Shown piece by piece: positions 8,004-17,240 of a stretch of 48,674 bases of DNA (positions are counted from its first letter, which is position 1; every line of letters starts with the position of its first letter). The translations under genes were made by a program, and so were the position numbers. This DNA is from Telmatospirillum sp. GTDB lineage: Bacteria; Pseudomonadota; Alphaproteobacteria; Rhodospirillales; Magnetospirillaceae. The notes under the pieces are model-generated. The model searched no databases. It saw only the letters and a list, made by a program, of their open reading frames with translations, and was not told where the DNA came from. The stretch spans positions 3,308 to 51,981 of the forward strand of contig WASQ01000107.1 of assembly GCA_009712185.1 (NCBI GenBank). The letters are read 5' to 3'.

Positions 8004-9245
8004 ATGACCCTGCCTCTGCTTCGTCCGTTTCCCGGCCTGCGTCCCGCCCCGGCCTTCGCTGCCGAAATGGCGGCTCCGCCCTATGACGTCCTGACCAGCG
8101 CCGAGGCATCGGTCCTGGCGGAAGGGCGGCCACGGAGTTTCCTGCATATTTCGAAGCCCGAGATCGATCTGCCGGACGGCACCGACGTTCACGCCCCGGA
8201 AGTCTACGCCAAGGCCCGCGAAAATCTGGACCGCATGATCGCCGACGCCGTCCTGGTGCGGGACGCGGGGCCTTGCTTCTATGTCTACCGCCTGGAGATG
8301 GGCGGGCATGTGCAGACCGGCATCGTGGGGGGTGGTTCGGTCGCGGCCTATGACGCCAATCGCATCCGCCGCCATGAATTCACCCGTCCGGACAAGGAGG
8401 ATGACCGGGTCCGCCAGATCGAGGCTTGCGCGGCGCAGACCGGGCCGGTGCTGCTGGCCCACCGGAACGATCCGCGTCTGGCCGGCGCCGTCGACGCGAC
8501 GGTGGCGGAACCGCCGGTCTACCGGGTCGAGGCCGTCGACGGCAACATCCATACCCTTTGGGTGATGACCGATGCCGGCCGGATCGCCGACGTCATGGCG
8601 GCCTTCGAGGAGATGCCGGCGGTCTACATCGCCGACGGGCATCACCGGTCGGCCGCCGCGTCGCGTGTCGCCCGGGCCCGGCGTCAGGCGGGCGAAGCCC
8701 CGGAAGGGCCGGGCCAGTCCTTCCTGGTGGTGAGCTTCCCCATCGAGGATATGAAAATCTTCGATTATAACCGCGTGGTGCGCGATCTGGGCTCCCACGA
8801 CCGCGCCGGTTTCCTGACGGCGCTGGAGGCGGAGTTCGATGTTCGCCCGGTCGGCGGGCAGGCGCGTCCCGACGCGCCCGGCGTGTTCGGGCTTTACCTT
8901 CCCGGACAGTGGTACCGGCTGACGTTGCGCCGCCCGGTCCCGGCCGATCCCGTCCAGCGGCTCGATGTCAGCCTGCTGACGGATCGTCTGCTGGCTCCGG
9001 TTCTCGGAATTTCGGACCTGCGCAAGGACAAGCGCATCGATTTCGTCGGCGGGAAGCGCGGGCTTGGCGAGTTGGAACGGCTGGTGTCGTCGGGGGCCAT
9101 GGCGGCCGCCTTCGCCCTTCATGCCACCAGCATGGAGGATCTGGTCCGCGTCGCCGAGGCGGGGCAGGTGATGCCCCCGAAGTCCACCTGGTTCGAACCG
9201 AAGCTGGCCGACGGGCTGGTGTCCTATCCGCTCGACTGGAGCTGA
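8004..9245 (+). CDS. DUF1015 family protein
   Basis: 413 residues, full length for DUF1015. Family landmarks are the N-terminal LLRPFPGLRPAP and MAAPPYDVLTSAEA, the central HEFTRPDKEDDRVRQIEA, and the signature YIADGHHRSAAASRVARA with conserved His residues. No signal peptide or membrane helix is seen, so it is cytoplasmic. Its biochemical role is not established; genomes often place it near serine-synthesis genes, and here it is divergent from serB, which hints at a link to serine or phosphorylated amino-acid metabolism (inference). Confidence 0.9.
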   Translation: MTLPLLRPFPGLRPAPAFAAEMAAPPYDVLTSAEASVLAEGRPRSFLHISKPEIDLPDGTDVHAPEVYAKARENLDRMIADAVLVRDAGPCFYVYRLEMGGHVQTGIVGGGSVAAYDANRIRRHEFTRPDKEDDRVRQIEACAAQTGPVLLAHRNDPRLAGAVDATVAEPPVYRVEAVDGNIHTLWVMTDAGRIADVMAAFEEMPAVYIADGHHRSAAASRVARARRQAGEAPEGPGQSFLVVSFPIEDMKIFDYNRVVRDLGSHDRAGFLTALEAEFDVRPVGGQARPDAPGVFGLYLPGQWYRLTLRRPVPADPVQRLDVSLLTDRLLAPVLGISDLRKDKRIDFVGGKRGLGELERLVSSGAMAAAFALHATSMEDLVRVAEAGQVMPPKSTWFEPKLADGLVSYPLDWS

Positions 9246-9328
9246 CCCGGGGCGGGTGTCCGGCCCCTCCCTCCGGCTTTTTCCGGATGTCCGGCCGGGG
9301 ACGGTTTTTTGTGTCAGGTGAACCGACG

Positions 9329-10282
9329 ATGCCCTCAGATCCATCGGGAAAAGCCGTCATCGTCGCCGGGCCCACCGCCTCCGGCAAATCGGCATTGGCC
9401 CTCGGCATCGCGCGGGAGGTTGGCGGCGTCGTCATCAACGCCGATTCCATGCAGGTCTATGACGGCCTCCGGGTGCTGACGGCGCGGCCGTCGCCGGATG
9501 ACGAGGCGCGGGTGCCGCACCGCCTCTACGGCGTCCTGTCACCCCGGGAAGCCTGTTCGGCCGGCCGTTGGCGCCAGATGGCGGTGGAGGCTCTGGGGGA
9601 CGCCTGGCGGGCCGGCCTGCTGCCGGTGGTGGTGGGCGGCACGGGGCTTTATCTCGGTGCCCTGATGACGGGCCTGTCTCCCATTCCCGAAATCCCCGCC
9701 GACATCCGGCGGGACACGCGGGAACGCTTCGCCCGCCTCGGCAATGAGGCGTTCCATGCCGCGCTGACGGAACTCGATCCGGTGATGGCGGCCCGGCTGC
9801 ATCCGGGCAACAGCCAGCGTCTGATGCGCGCCTATGAGGTGATGATCGCCACCGGACGGTCGCAGGCCGACTGGCAGGCCGATCCGCCGGCCGAGCCGGC
9901 CCCCGCCCGCTTTCTCACCATTCTCGCCGATCCGCCGAGAGATGAGCTTTACGCCCGTTGCGACGCGCGTTTTGCCGCCATGGTGGCGGGTGGCGCCCTT
10001 GACGAGGTCCGCGCCCTGACGTCGCTCGGACTGGACCCCGCGCTTCCGGCGATGCGGGCGCTGGGCGTCGCGGAACTGGCGGACTGTCTGGCCGGCCGCC
10101 TGACGCTGGAGGAGGCGGTGGTGTCGGGGTGCCAGGCGACGAGGCGCTATGCCAAACGCCAGACAACCTGGTTCCGGCACCAGATGTCGCCCGACTACCG
10201 CTGTGTAACGAAATTTTCAGAAAGTTTGGAACAGGGAATCATTGCGAATATTCGTCAGTTTCTGTTGACCACGACCGATTGA
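9329..10282 (+). CDS. miaA: tRNA dimethylallyltransferase
   Basis: Adds a dimethylallyl group to A37 of tRNAs that read UNN codons. 317 residues. The N-terminal P-loop is GPTASGKS, followed by the family motif INADSMQVYDGL, the VVVGGTGLYL segment, and the C-terminal GCQATRRYAKRQTTWFRHQ. The ATG at 9329 is chosen because it directly precedes the P-loop strand and AGG lies upstream (9316-9318). The open frame extends back into the DUF1015 gene, but that part is a shadow. A TTTTTT run at 9305-9310 just upstream may end the DUF1015 transcript. Confidence 0.95.
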   Translation: MPSDPSGKAVIVAGPTASGKSALALGIAREVGGVVINADSMQVYDGLRVLTARPSPDDEARVPHRLYGVLSPREACSAGRWRQMAVEALGDAWRAGLLPVVVGGTGLYLGALMTGLSPIPEIPADIRRDTRERFARLGNEAFHAALTELDPVMAARLHPGNSQRLMRAYEVMIATGRSQADWQADPPAEPAPARFLTILADPPRDELYARCDARFAAMVAGGALDEVRALTSLGLDPALPAMRALGVAELADCLAGRLTLEEAVVSGCQATRRYAKRQTTWFRHQMSPDYRCVTKFSESLEQGIIANIRQFLLTTTD

Positions 10283-10378
10283 GAGTCTAGCTTGCCCTCC
10301 TCGTCCGGCTTCCGCGCGCTGTGGAAGGGTTTTCGGGACGGGGTGCGATGACCGGGATAGCGGGGAAAGGACCGAATC

Positions 10379-12145
10379 ATGGGTCAGGAGACGATGACGG
10401 GAGCGGAACTTGTCCTGAAGGCTCTGGTGGACCAGGGCGTCGAGGTCATCTTCGGATATCCCGGGGGCGCCGTACTCCCGCTTTATGACGAACTGTTCAA
10501 GCAGAACAGCCTGCGCCACATTCTGGTCCGCCATGAACAGGCGGCGGTCCACGCGGCGGAGGGTTATGCCCGCTCCACCGGCAAGGTGGGCGTGGTGCTG
10601 GTGACGTCCGGGCCGGGCGCGACCAATGCCGTGACCGGGCTGCTCGACGCGCTTTGCGATTCGGTGCCGATCGTCTGTCTGTCGGGGCAGGTTCCCACAC
10701 ACCTGATCGGCAATGACGCCTTTCAGGAAGCGGATACCACGGGTATCACCCGTCCCTGCACCAAGCACAATTATCTGGTCAAGGACGTCAATCAGACGGC
10801 GCGCATCCTGCACGAGGCTTTTTATGTGGCGCGCACCGGCCGGCCGGGGCCGGTTGTGGTCGATCTGCCGAAGGACATTCTGGTCGGCCGGGGCGAGTAT
10901 GTCGGGCCCGGCAAGGTCAAGCACAAGAGCTACCGGCCGCAGGTGAAGGGCGATCTGAAGGCCATCGAGGCTGCCGTCGCGATGATGGCGGAGGCGAAGC
11001 GTCCGGTTTTCTATATCGGCGGCGGTGTCGTGAATTCCGGGCCGGCGGCCAGCCAGCTTCTGACCCAGTTCGTGCATATGACGGGCTTCCCCTGCACCCA
11101 GACCCTGATGGGACTGGGCGGTTTTCCGGGGTCCGATCCCCTGTCGCTTGGCATGCTGGGGATGCATGGCACCTACGAGGCCAATCTCGCCATGCACGGC
11201 TGCGATCTGATGGTCTGCGTCGGCGCCCGGTTCGATGATCGCGTCACCGGCCGGCTGAACGCCTTTTCGCCGCAGTCGCGCAAGATCCACATCGACATCG
11301 ATCCGTCCTCGATCAACAAGAACGTCGCCGTCGAACTGTCGATCGTGGGCGATGTCGGCCATGTCCTCGAAGACATGATCAAGGTGTGGAAGTCGCGCCA
11401 GATCCGGGCGAGCGAGGCCGATCTCAAGGAGTGGTGGGCCTCTATCAACCGCTGGCGGTCCAAGGACTGCCTGCGCTATCAGCAGAGCGGCAAGCTGATC
11501 AAGCCGCAGCACGCGATCGAACGGCTCTATCAGTTGACGCGGGACCGCGACACCTACATCACCACCGAGGTGGGCCAGCACCAGATGTGGGCGGCCCAGT
11601 TCTACAAATTTGAAACGCCCTGCCGCTGGATGCCCTCGGGCGGGCTGGGCACCATGGGCTACGGCCTGCCGGCCGCGCTGGGCGTCCAGGTCGCCCACCC
11701 CGCCAGCCTGGTGATCGACATCGCCGGCGAGGCCTCGATCCAGATGAACATCCAGGAGATGGCGACGCTGGCGCAATACCGCCTGCCGGTGAAGGTGTTC
11801 ATTCTCAACAACCAGTATATGGGGATGGTCCGCCAGTGGCAGGAACTGCTGCATGGCGCGCGCTATTCGGAAAGCCGGTCCACGGCCCTGCCCGATTTCG
11901 TCAAGCTGGCCGAGGCTTTCGGCGCCGTCGGCCTGAAGGCGGAGACGGTCGACGACCTCGACGATGTCATCCATAAAATGATCGACTGCGACCGCGCGGT
12001 CATCGTCGATTGCCATGTCGACCCGAAGGAGAACTGCTTCCCGATGATTCCGTCGGGGGCCGCCCATAACGAAATGCTGCTGGGGCCGAAGGATGAGGCG
12101 ACCGGCGGCGGTGCCATCTCCGAGGATGGCATGGTCCTGGTCTGA
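10379..12145 (+). CDS. ilvB: Acetolactate synthase, large (catalytic) subunit
   Basis: ThDP-dependent first common step of valine, leucine and isoleucine synthesis. 588 residues in three domains: Pyr domain with catalytic Glu53 in RHEQAAVHAAEGYARS, a central FAD-binding domain, and a PP domain containing GLGTMGYGLPAA. The ThDP/Mg motif reads DIAGEASIQMNIQE...NNQYMG, with GEA in place of the common GDG; this variant is usual in alphaproteobacterial enzymes. AAAGGA precedes the ATG. An internal ATG at 10394 is an alternative start. ilvH follows after 13 bp. Confidence 0.96.
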   Translation: MGQETMTGAELVLKALVDQGVEVIFGYPGGAVLPLYDELFKQNSLRHILVRHEQAAVHAAEGYARSTGKVGVVLVTSGPGATNAVTGLLDALCDSVPIVCLSGQVPTHLIGNDAFQEADTTGITRPCTKHNYLVKDVNQTARILHEAFYVARTGRPGPVVVDLPKDILVGRGEYVGPGKVKHKSYRPQVKGDLKAIEAAVAMMAEAKRPVFYIGGGVVNSGPAASQLLTQFVHMTGFPCTQTLMGLGGFPGSDPLSLGMLGMHGTYEANLAMHGCDLMVCVGARFDDRVTGRLNAFSPQSRKIHIDIDPSSINKNVAVELSIVGDVGHVLEDMIKVWKSRQIRASEADLKEWWASINRWRSKDCLRYQQSGKLIKPQHAIERLYQLTRDRDTYITTEVGQHQMWAAQFYKFETPCRWMPSGGLGTMGYGLPAALGVQVAHPASLVIDIAGEASIQMNIQEMATLAQYRLPVKVFILNNQYMGMVRQWQELLHGARYSESRSTALPDFVKLAEAFGAVGLKAETVDDLDDVIHKMIDCDRAVIVDCHVDPKENCFPMIPSGAAHNEMLLGPKDEATGGGAISEDGMVLV

Positions 12146-12158
12146 GGAGAGGCGGAGA

Positions 12159-12674
12159 ATGGTCCAGCAACCACAAGAAATACGCCGGCATACCATCGCC
12201 ATTCTGGTCGACAATGAAGTGGGTGTGCTTGCCCGGGTGATCGGCCTGTTCTCGGGGCGGGGCTACAACATCGAAAGCCTGACGGTGGCGGAGGTCGATC
12301 CGCGCGAGCAATTGTCGCGCATCACCATCGTGACGTCGGGCACGCTGATGGTGATCGAGCAGATCAAGGCGCAGCTCCGCCGTCTGGTTCCGGTCCACAA
12401 AGTGTCGGATCTGACGATCGAGGGGCCGTCGGTGTCGCGCGAGCTGGCCCTGGTCAAGGTGGCCGGATCGGGCGAGAAACGGGTCGAATCCCTGCGTATC
12501 GCCGATATCTTCCGCGCCAGGGCGGTCGATTCGACCAATGAATCCTTCGTGTTCGAGATCGTCGGATCGACCGACAAGCTCGACGCGTTCATCCATCTGA
12601 TGGAGCCCCTGGGACTGGTTGATGTGTCGCGCACGGGGGTGGCGGCCATCGCGCGGGGGCCGCAATCGATCTAG
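12159..12674 (+). CDS. ilvH: Acetolactate synthase, small (regulatory) subunit
   Basis: Binds the large subunit and confers valine feedback control. 171 residues: an N-terminal ACT domain (HTIAILVDNEVGVLARVIGLFSGRGYNIESLTV) and the C-terminal ALS_ss_C region. The start ATG follows GGAGA and GGCGGAG just after the ilvB stop, so the two subunits are made together. The TAG stop is itself the first base pair region of a long inverted repeat. Confidence 0.95.
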   Translation: MVQQPQEIRRHTIAILVDNEVGVLARVIGLFSGRGYNIESLTVAEVDPREQLSRITIVTSGTLMVIEQIKAQLRRLVPVHKVSDLTIEGPSVSRELALVKVAGSGEKRVESLRIADIFRARAVDSTNESFVFEIVGSTDKLDAFIHLMEPLGLVDVSRTGVAAIARGPQSI

Positions 12675-12724
12675 TGGTCCAACCCTGACGCCTGGCACCC
12701 AGGCGTCAGGGCAAGTTGGCCCAC
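12674..12724. repeat. Long inverted repeat directly after ilvH
   Basis: Perfect 13-bp stem CCCTGACGCCTGG (12683-12695) with its complement (12699-12711) around a CAC loop. An outer arm GTGGTCCAA (12674-12682) pairs with TTGGCCCAC (12716-12724) with one mismatch and a 4-nt bulge. No T-run follows, so this looks like an mRNA-stabilising or repeat-derived hairpin rather than a classical terminator. Confidence 0.7.
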
Positions 12725-12738
12725 CAACTCTTTGAATT

Positions 12739-12789
12739 GTGGTGGAAATCCGACAGATGCATGGGCGCCATCTGTCAGGTTTTCACCAC
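12739..12789. repeat. Second long hairpin in the ilvH-ilvC gap
   Basis: Two 21-nt arms (12739-12759 and 12769-12789) pair at 20 of 21 positions, counting two G-U pairs, around a 9-nt loop. Inner arm GACAGATG/CATCTGTC, outer arm GTGGTG/CACCAC. It follows the first hairpin by 14 bases and is followed by CCCCG-CCT-CGGGG and AGTTTTT (about 12799-12818), which could act as a terminator. Confidence 0.65.
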
Positions 12790-12835
12790 TGGAGGGATCC
12801 CCGCCTCGGGGGAGTTTTTGGGCGTTTGACGAAGG

Positions 12836-12905
12836 GCTTGTCGCGGAATCATCGTTCCATGCCCTTGAGTTTCATGTGGCGCTTCCGCTCCGCTGCCGCG
12901 GGGCT
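12836..12905. repeat. Dispersed repeat, copy 1
   Basis: About 70 bp beginning GGCTTGTCGCG and ending in TCCGCTCCGCT then GCGGGG. By hand alignment about 58 of 70 positions match the sequence at 48604-48674. Downstream the hairpin GCCTGTTG...CAACAGGC (about 12929-12958) may belong to the same element. Noncoding: short reading frames across it are not conserved between copies. Confidence 0.65.
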
Positions 12906-13042
12906 CGAACGCCGCTCGGGCCTGAGGGCCTGTTGGTCAGATCGTTTGTCAACAGGCTCTGAAGTGAGGTCCGGCCGGGCAGAATGGAAAAACAGAAGCG
13001 GCCGGGTCAGGATTTGAGGAGGATGTGTTCAGGGACTCCACG

Positions 13043-14163
<1,121 letters not shown>

Positions 14164-14204
14164 GCTTGAGACCACGCAGGTGGTGGTCGGAACCGATCAC
14201 CACT

Positions 14205-14233
14205 GGCCTCAGGCGGCCCTGAGCCAAGTTTTT
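14205..14233 (+). terminator. Rho-independent terminator after ilvC
   Basis: Stem GGCCTCAGG (14205-14213) with CCTGAGCC (14218-14225), one bulged base, followed by AAG and TTTTT (14229-14233). It lies 42 bp after the ilvC stop. Confidence 0.6.
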
Positions 14234-14382
14234 CCGGAACCCCTGGCTTCGCTTGCATCAGCTCGCGGGCCCTCACCGGGCCAGCCAACCGGCGATGAGT
14301 AACCCTCATCGCCGGCCGGTCTGATCCTATCTTTGCCCCGCCGTGAACGACAGGCCGTCGGGTCGGGTTTCGGGGCCTGTCC

Positions 14383-14607
14383 TCACGAACACCGGTCGAT
14401 GCCATTCTTCCCGTTGTATCTGGCCTCCTGCCGGTTGCGGAAGAACTCCTCCCGGTTCATGACCGGCGCATCAGGATTGCGGCTGCGGCATCGCGCACGA
14501 TAGTTCTCGTAATCCGGTAACCCGATCATCATGCCGGCGCCTTGTGCGATCAGATGCCGCAAGCGGTTGAGGGCGGCAAGGGATGATTCAAAGACGTGGT
14601 GCGTCAT
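14383..14607 (-). CDS. YbdD/YjiX-type small protein
   Basis: 74 residues from the ATG at 14607, chosen because GGAGG lies 6 nt upstream; an in-frame ATG at 14631 lacks this. It carries the family signature: an N-terminal amphipathic helix, then IGLPDYENYRARCRSRNPDAPVM, EEFFRNRQEARY and a terminal Cys. Members usually sit beside cstA-type peptide or pyruvate transporters; none is in this window, so it is orphaned. Function is unknown. It lies at the downstream end of the accessory block but has its own strong RBS and probably its own promoter. Confidence 0.8.
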   Translation of the reverse strand: MTHHVFESSLAALNRLRHLIAQGAGMMIGLPDYENYRARCRSRNPDAPVMNREEFFRNRQEARYNGKNGIDRCS

Positions 14608-14645
14608 GATACCCCTCCAATGGTGTGGCATACGGGTGACTGTTT

Positions 14646-14670
14646 CCTGACCCGGCGAAGCCGCGTCAGG
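14646..14670 (-). terminator. Hairpin after the GMC gene
   Basis: CCTGAC (14646-14651) pairs with GTCAGG (14665-14670), with an inner CGGC-GAA-GCCG stem. It lies immediately beyond the GMC oxidoreductase stop and probably closes the four-gene operon. There is no T-run. Confidence 0.45.
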
Positions 14671-14673
14671 CCT

Positions 14674-16437
14674 TCAGGTGAGCAATCCGGGATTTTTCAA
14701 ATAACGGTTTTTGATGGCGTCGGCCGCCCAGAAAGCGAGAGCGCCGACCGGTCCTGTCGGATTTTTTGAGGAGTTCTGTGGAAATGCCGATGCGCCGGCG
14801 ACAAAGACATTTGATACATCCCATGACTGGAGATAGCGGTTGACCGCGCTGGTGTTGGGGTCCGTTCCGAGTACGGCGCCGCCCGCGTTATGGGTCGTCT
14901 GATATGGCGTGATGCTGTATTTCTCCGGAGCTCCAACCCGGTCGACGCGCTCCGCGCCAATGGCGCGACCGATGCCGACGCAGACGTCGGCCAGGACATC
15001 GGCTTGTCTCTTTTCGTTCGGGTGGAAATCGAAGGTCATGCGCAACAGGGGGCGGCCGAAAGGGTCCCGATAATTGGGATCAAGATCGAGGTAGTTATGG
15101 CGGTAGGCCATGACGCTACCCTGATTATTGACGAACAATGTGCGGTGATAGTGGTCGACGACCTCCCGTTTCCATTTCGTTCCCCAGCGCGGCGTTCCAG
15201 CCGGGACGGGCCGGAATCCGAAAGGACGCCCGCCATAGCTGGGGCAGTAGATATTGCCGCCGCCGATGAATCCTTCTCTCAAATGGTCGAAATTATCGCC
15301 GTTGAAATCATCGATCACCATCTGCAGAGCGCCGGCCCCCATGAAGGGGTTGAGCCATGTGTCTTTCTTCAGGAACACGGTGGCTCCGCTGTTGATCTGG
15401 TATGTGTAATTGCGCCCGACGACGCCCTCGCCTGACTGCGGGTCGTAAGGGCGTCCAATTCCCGACAACAGCATGAGATGCGTATTGCCGAGGGTATAGG
15501 CCGCGAGGATGACCAGTTCCGCCGGCTGTTCGAAGGTGACGCCGCGTGCATTCGCATAGGTCACGCTTTTCGCGCGTTTCCCGGCTTCGTCCAGGTTGAC
15601 CTTCAGGACGCGCGCGCCGGTCCGGATTTCCACATTGGGCTTCGCGGCCAGCAAGGGGACCAGCGTGAAATGCGGACTGGCTTTGGCGTTTGACCAGCAG
15701 CCGAACCGTTCGCAAAACCCACAGTAGTTGCATTGGCCGAAAGCAACTTCATCGGGATTGGTATAGGGTTGTGACGCATTGGCAGAGGGACAGGGAAAGG
15801 CGTGGTAACCCAGTCCTTCCGTGGCCTTCTCGAACAACTCGCCCGCATAACTCTGCGTCAACGGCGGATTGGGATAATCGTTCTGGCGTGTTCCTTCGAA
15901 AATATTGCCGCCTTTGATCTTTACTCCGCGAAGGTTGCCGGCCTTACCGGAAATGCCGCAAAGGCGTTCAAATTTGTCGTAGAAGGGTTCCAGTTCGTCA
16001 TAAGAGATTCCCCAGTCCTGCAAATTCATTTCTGCGGGAATGGCTTTTTTGCCATAGCGAGCGAGGGTGCGCGTCAGGGGCTCATGATCCCAGGGAAGCC
16101 AGCGCCACGTCTGCCCGTTCCAGTGGACTCCGGCACCTCCGACGCCGTCACCAGGCAAGAACGAGCCGAGTTGCCGCATTGGCAGAGCCGTCTGACTGGC
16201 GTTGTTTCTGAAAGACAGAGTGTCTCGGGAGGCATCCTGCATCAGCTCGTGGCGTTGCGCGTAACGAATCTCGTCGTGAATGTTCGGTGCCAGGAAATCC
16301 GGGAAGGTGTCACGCGGATTGCCGCGTTCCAGGACGAGCACGGAGAGCCCGCTATCCGATAATTCCTTGGCGAAAATTCCCCCGGTCCAGCCAAGACCAA
16401 CAATAACGATATCGACGGGTTTAAGGCGCGTGGCCAT
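14674..16437 (-). CDS. GMC-family FAD oxidoreductase with Cys cluster (dehydrogenase large-subunit type)
   Basis: 587 residues. N-terminal FAD-binding VGLGWTGG (13-20; GxGxxG), then the ERG strand end at 37-39. Cys236, Cys239, Cys242 and Cys247 form CNYCGFCERFGC, resembling Fe-S-bearing members of the FAD-dependent glucose/gluconate dehydrogenase group. The C-terminal substrate domain ends with the GMC active-site pair His516 (THNAGG) and Asn559. No signal peptide: in related complexes the flavoprotein is exported with the Tat-bearing small subunit, which is encoded 17 bp upstream. A cytochrome c subunit, the usual third partner, is absent. Substrate cannot be told from sequence; sugar acids or other polyols are possible. 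GGAG lies 6 nt before the ATG. Confidence 0.88.
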   Translation of the reverse strand: MATRLKPVDIVIVGLGWTGGIFAKELSDSGLSVLVLERGNPRDTFPDFLAPNIHDEIRYAQRHELMQDASRDTLSFRNNASQTALPMRQLGSFLPGDGVGGAGVHWNGQTWRWLPWDHEPLTRTLARYGKKAIPAEMNLQDWGISYDELEPFYDKFERLCGISGKAGNLRGVKIKGGNIFEGTRQNDYPNPPLTQSYAGELFEKATEGLGYHAFPCPSANASQPYTNPDEVAFGQCNYCGFCERFGCWSNAKASPHFTLVPLLAAKPNVEIRTGARVLKVNLDEAGKRAKSVTYANARGVTFEQPAELVILAAYTLGNTHLMLLSGIGRPYDPQSGEGVVGRNYTYQINSGATVFLKKDTWLNPFMGAGALQMVIDDFNGDNFDHLREGFIGGGNIYCPSYGGRPFGFRPVPAGTPRWGTKWKREVVDHYHRTLFVNNQGSVMAYRHNYLDLDPNYRDPFGRPLLRMTFDFHPNEKRQADVLADVCVGIGRAIGAERVDRVGAPEKYSITPYQTTHNAGGAVLGTDPNTSAVNRYLQSWDVSNVFVAGASAFPQNSSKNPTGPVGALAFWAADAIKNRYLKNPGLLT

Positions 16438-16454
16438 ATTTTTCTCCGAACTAT

Positions 16455-17207
16455 CTAGGATAAGTCTTGGATGCTTTTTGGATTTGTGAAGTATTTTTTG
16501 TTGCGATATGTTTCTATAGTTTCAATGTAGCCGTCTCCGACACCCGGAAAACCAATCATTTCCCAAGTTGCCTTGTCGCGATTACCCCCGTGAATAGGAT
16601 CGCCGAAGTAGCCTTCCATCGTGTTTTGCAGCAGCAGTTGGAAAAAGACCCCTGCGGGGACCTGAGCAAACTCGACCTTTCCGCTTTCGATCTCTTCCAG
16701 GACCAGTCGTCTATTTGAGGGGGAGAGCTGGTGGAAATGGTTGCCGCCATAAGATTTGGCGCACCAGTTGTTGAGATCGGCGATGCCCAGCCGGTAAAGT
16801 TCGGCCGGTGTCAGTGATAGTTGATATCCCTGTTCGGGGGTGCCTTCCGCGAACGGTCCCTGGAGATACATCCGTGCGCCGCGGCCGAACGCCCCCGCCA
16901 TTGCGCGATCGATAAAGGTCGGTATGCCGACCTCGACGCCGCCCGGTCCGACATCGTCTTTCGGGATCAGGGTGTCTACCAGCGCCACGACGGCATCCGC
17001 CTCGACGCTGTTAAAAAAAAGCGGACTTTGAAACGGGGTGACACGCTGGGCGGCGCCGTGGCCTTGGCCGTCCGATTCCTGTTTTCCGTGGTCCCGCTTT
17101 ATCGCTTCATCGGCCTCAGCCCGGGGGGGCAGGGCTGCGGCCACTCCCGCGGCGGCTCCCATGGCTTTGAGAAAATCACGTCTGGGTAAACCGGCTTTCC
17201 TGGACAT
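16455..17207 (-). CDS. Tat-exported gluconate 2-dehydrogenase subunit 3-like protein
   Basis: 250 residues. A twin-arginine signal (RRDFLKAMG, Arg9-Arg10) and Ala-rich hydrophobic stretch lead to a region starting about residue 55 (TPFQSPLFFNSVEADAVVALVDTLIPKDDVGPGG) typical of gluconate_2-dh3 proteins, which act as small subunit and export chaperone of GMC dehydrogenases. The sequence between the signal and this domain (DEAIKRDHGKQESDGQGHG) is a polar spacer. The stop lies 17 bp before the GMC start, supporting a two-subunit periplasmic dehydrogenase. RBS AAGGGAAG precedes the ATG. Confidence 0.87.
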   Translation of the reverse strand: MSRKAGLPRRDFLKAMGAAAGVAAALPPRAEADEAIKRDHGKQESDGQGHGAAQRVTPFQSPLFFNSVEADAVVALVDTLIPKDDVGPGGVEVGIPTFIDRAMAGAFGRGARMYLQGPFAEGTPEQGYQLSLTPAELYRLGIADLNNWCAKSYGGNHFHQLSPSNRRLVLEEIESGKVEFAQVPAGVFFQLLLQNTMEGYFGDPIHGGNRDKATWEMIGFPGVGDGYIETIETYRNKKYFTNPKSIQDLS

Positions 17208-17240
17208 GCTGTCTTCCCTTCGCTCTGGCGGCTTCCTTGT

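Noticed and set aside
9250-9310. Terminator after the DUF1015 gene
   Set aside because: A T6 run is present, but the preceding GC-rich palindromes do not give one convincing stem, so it is not listed as a feature.
12732-13017. Two small plus-strand genes in the ilvH-ilvC gap
   Set aside because: They run through the hairpins and the dispersed repeat, have no RBS or domain, and the repeat copy at 48604 does not keep the frame.
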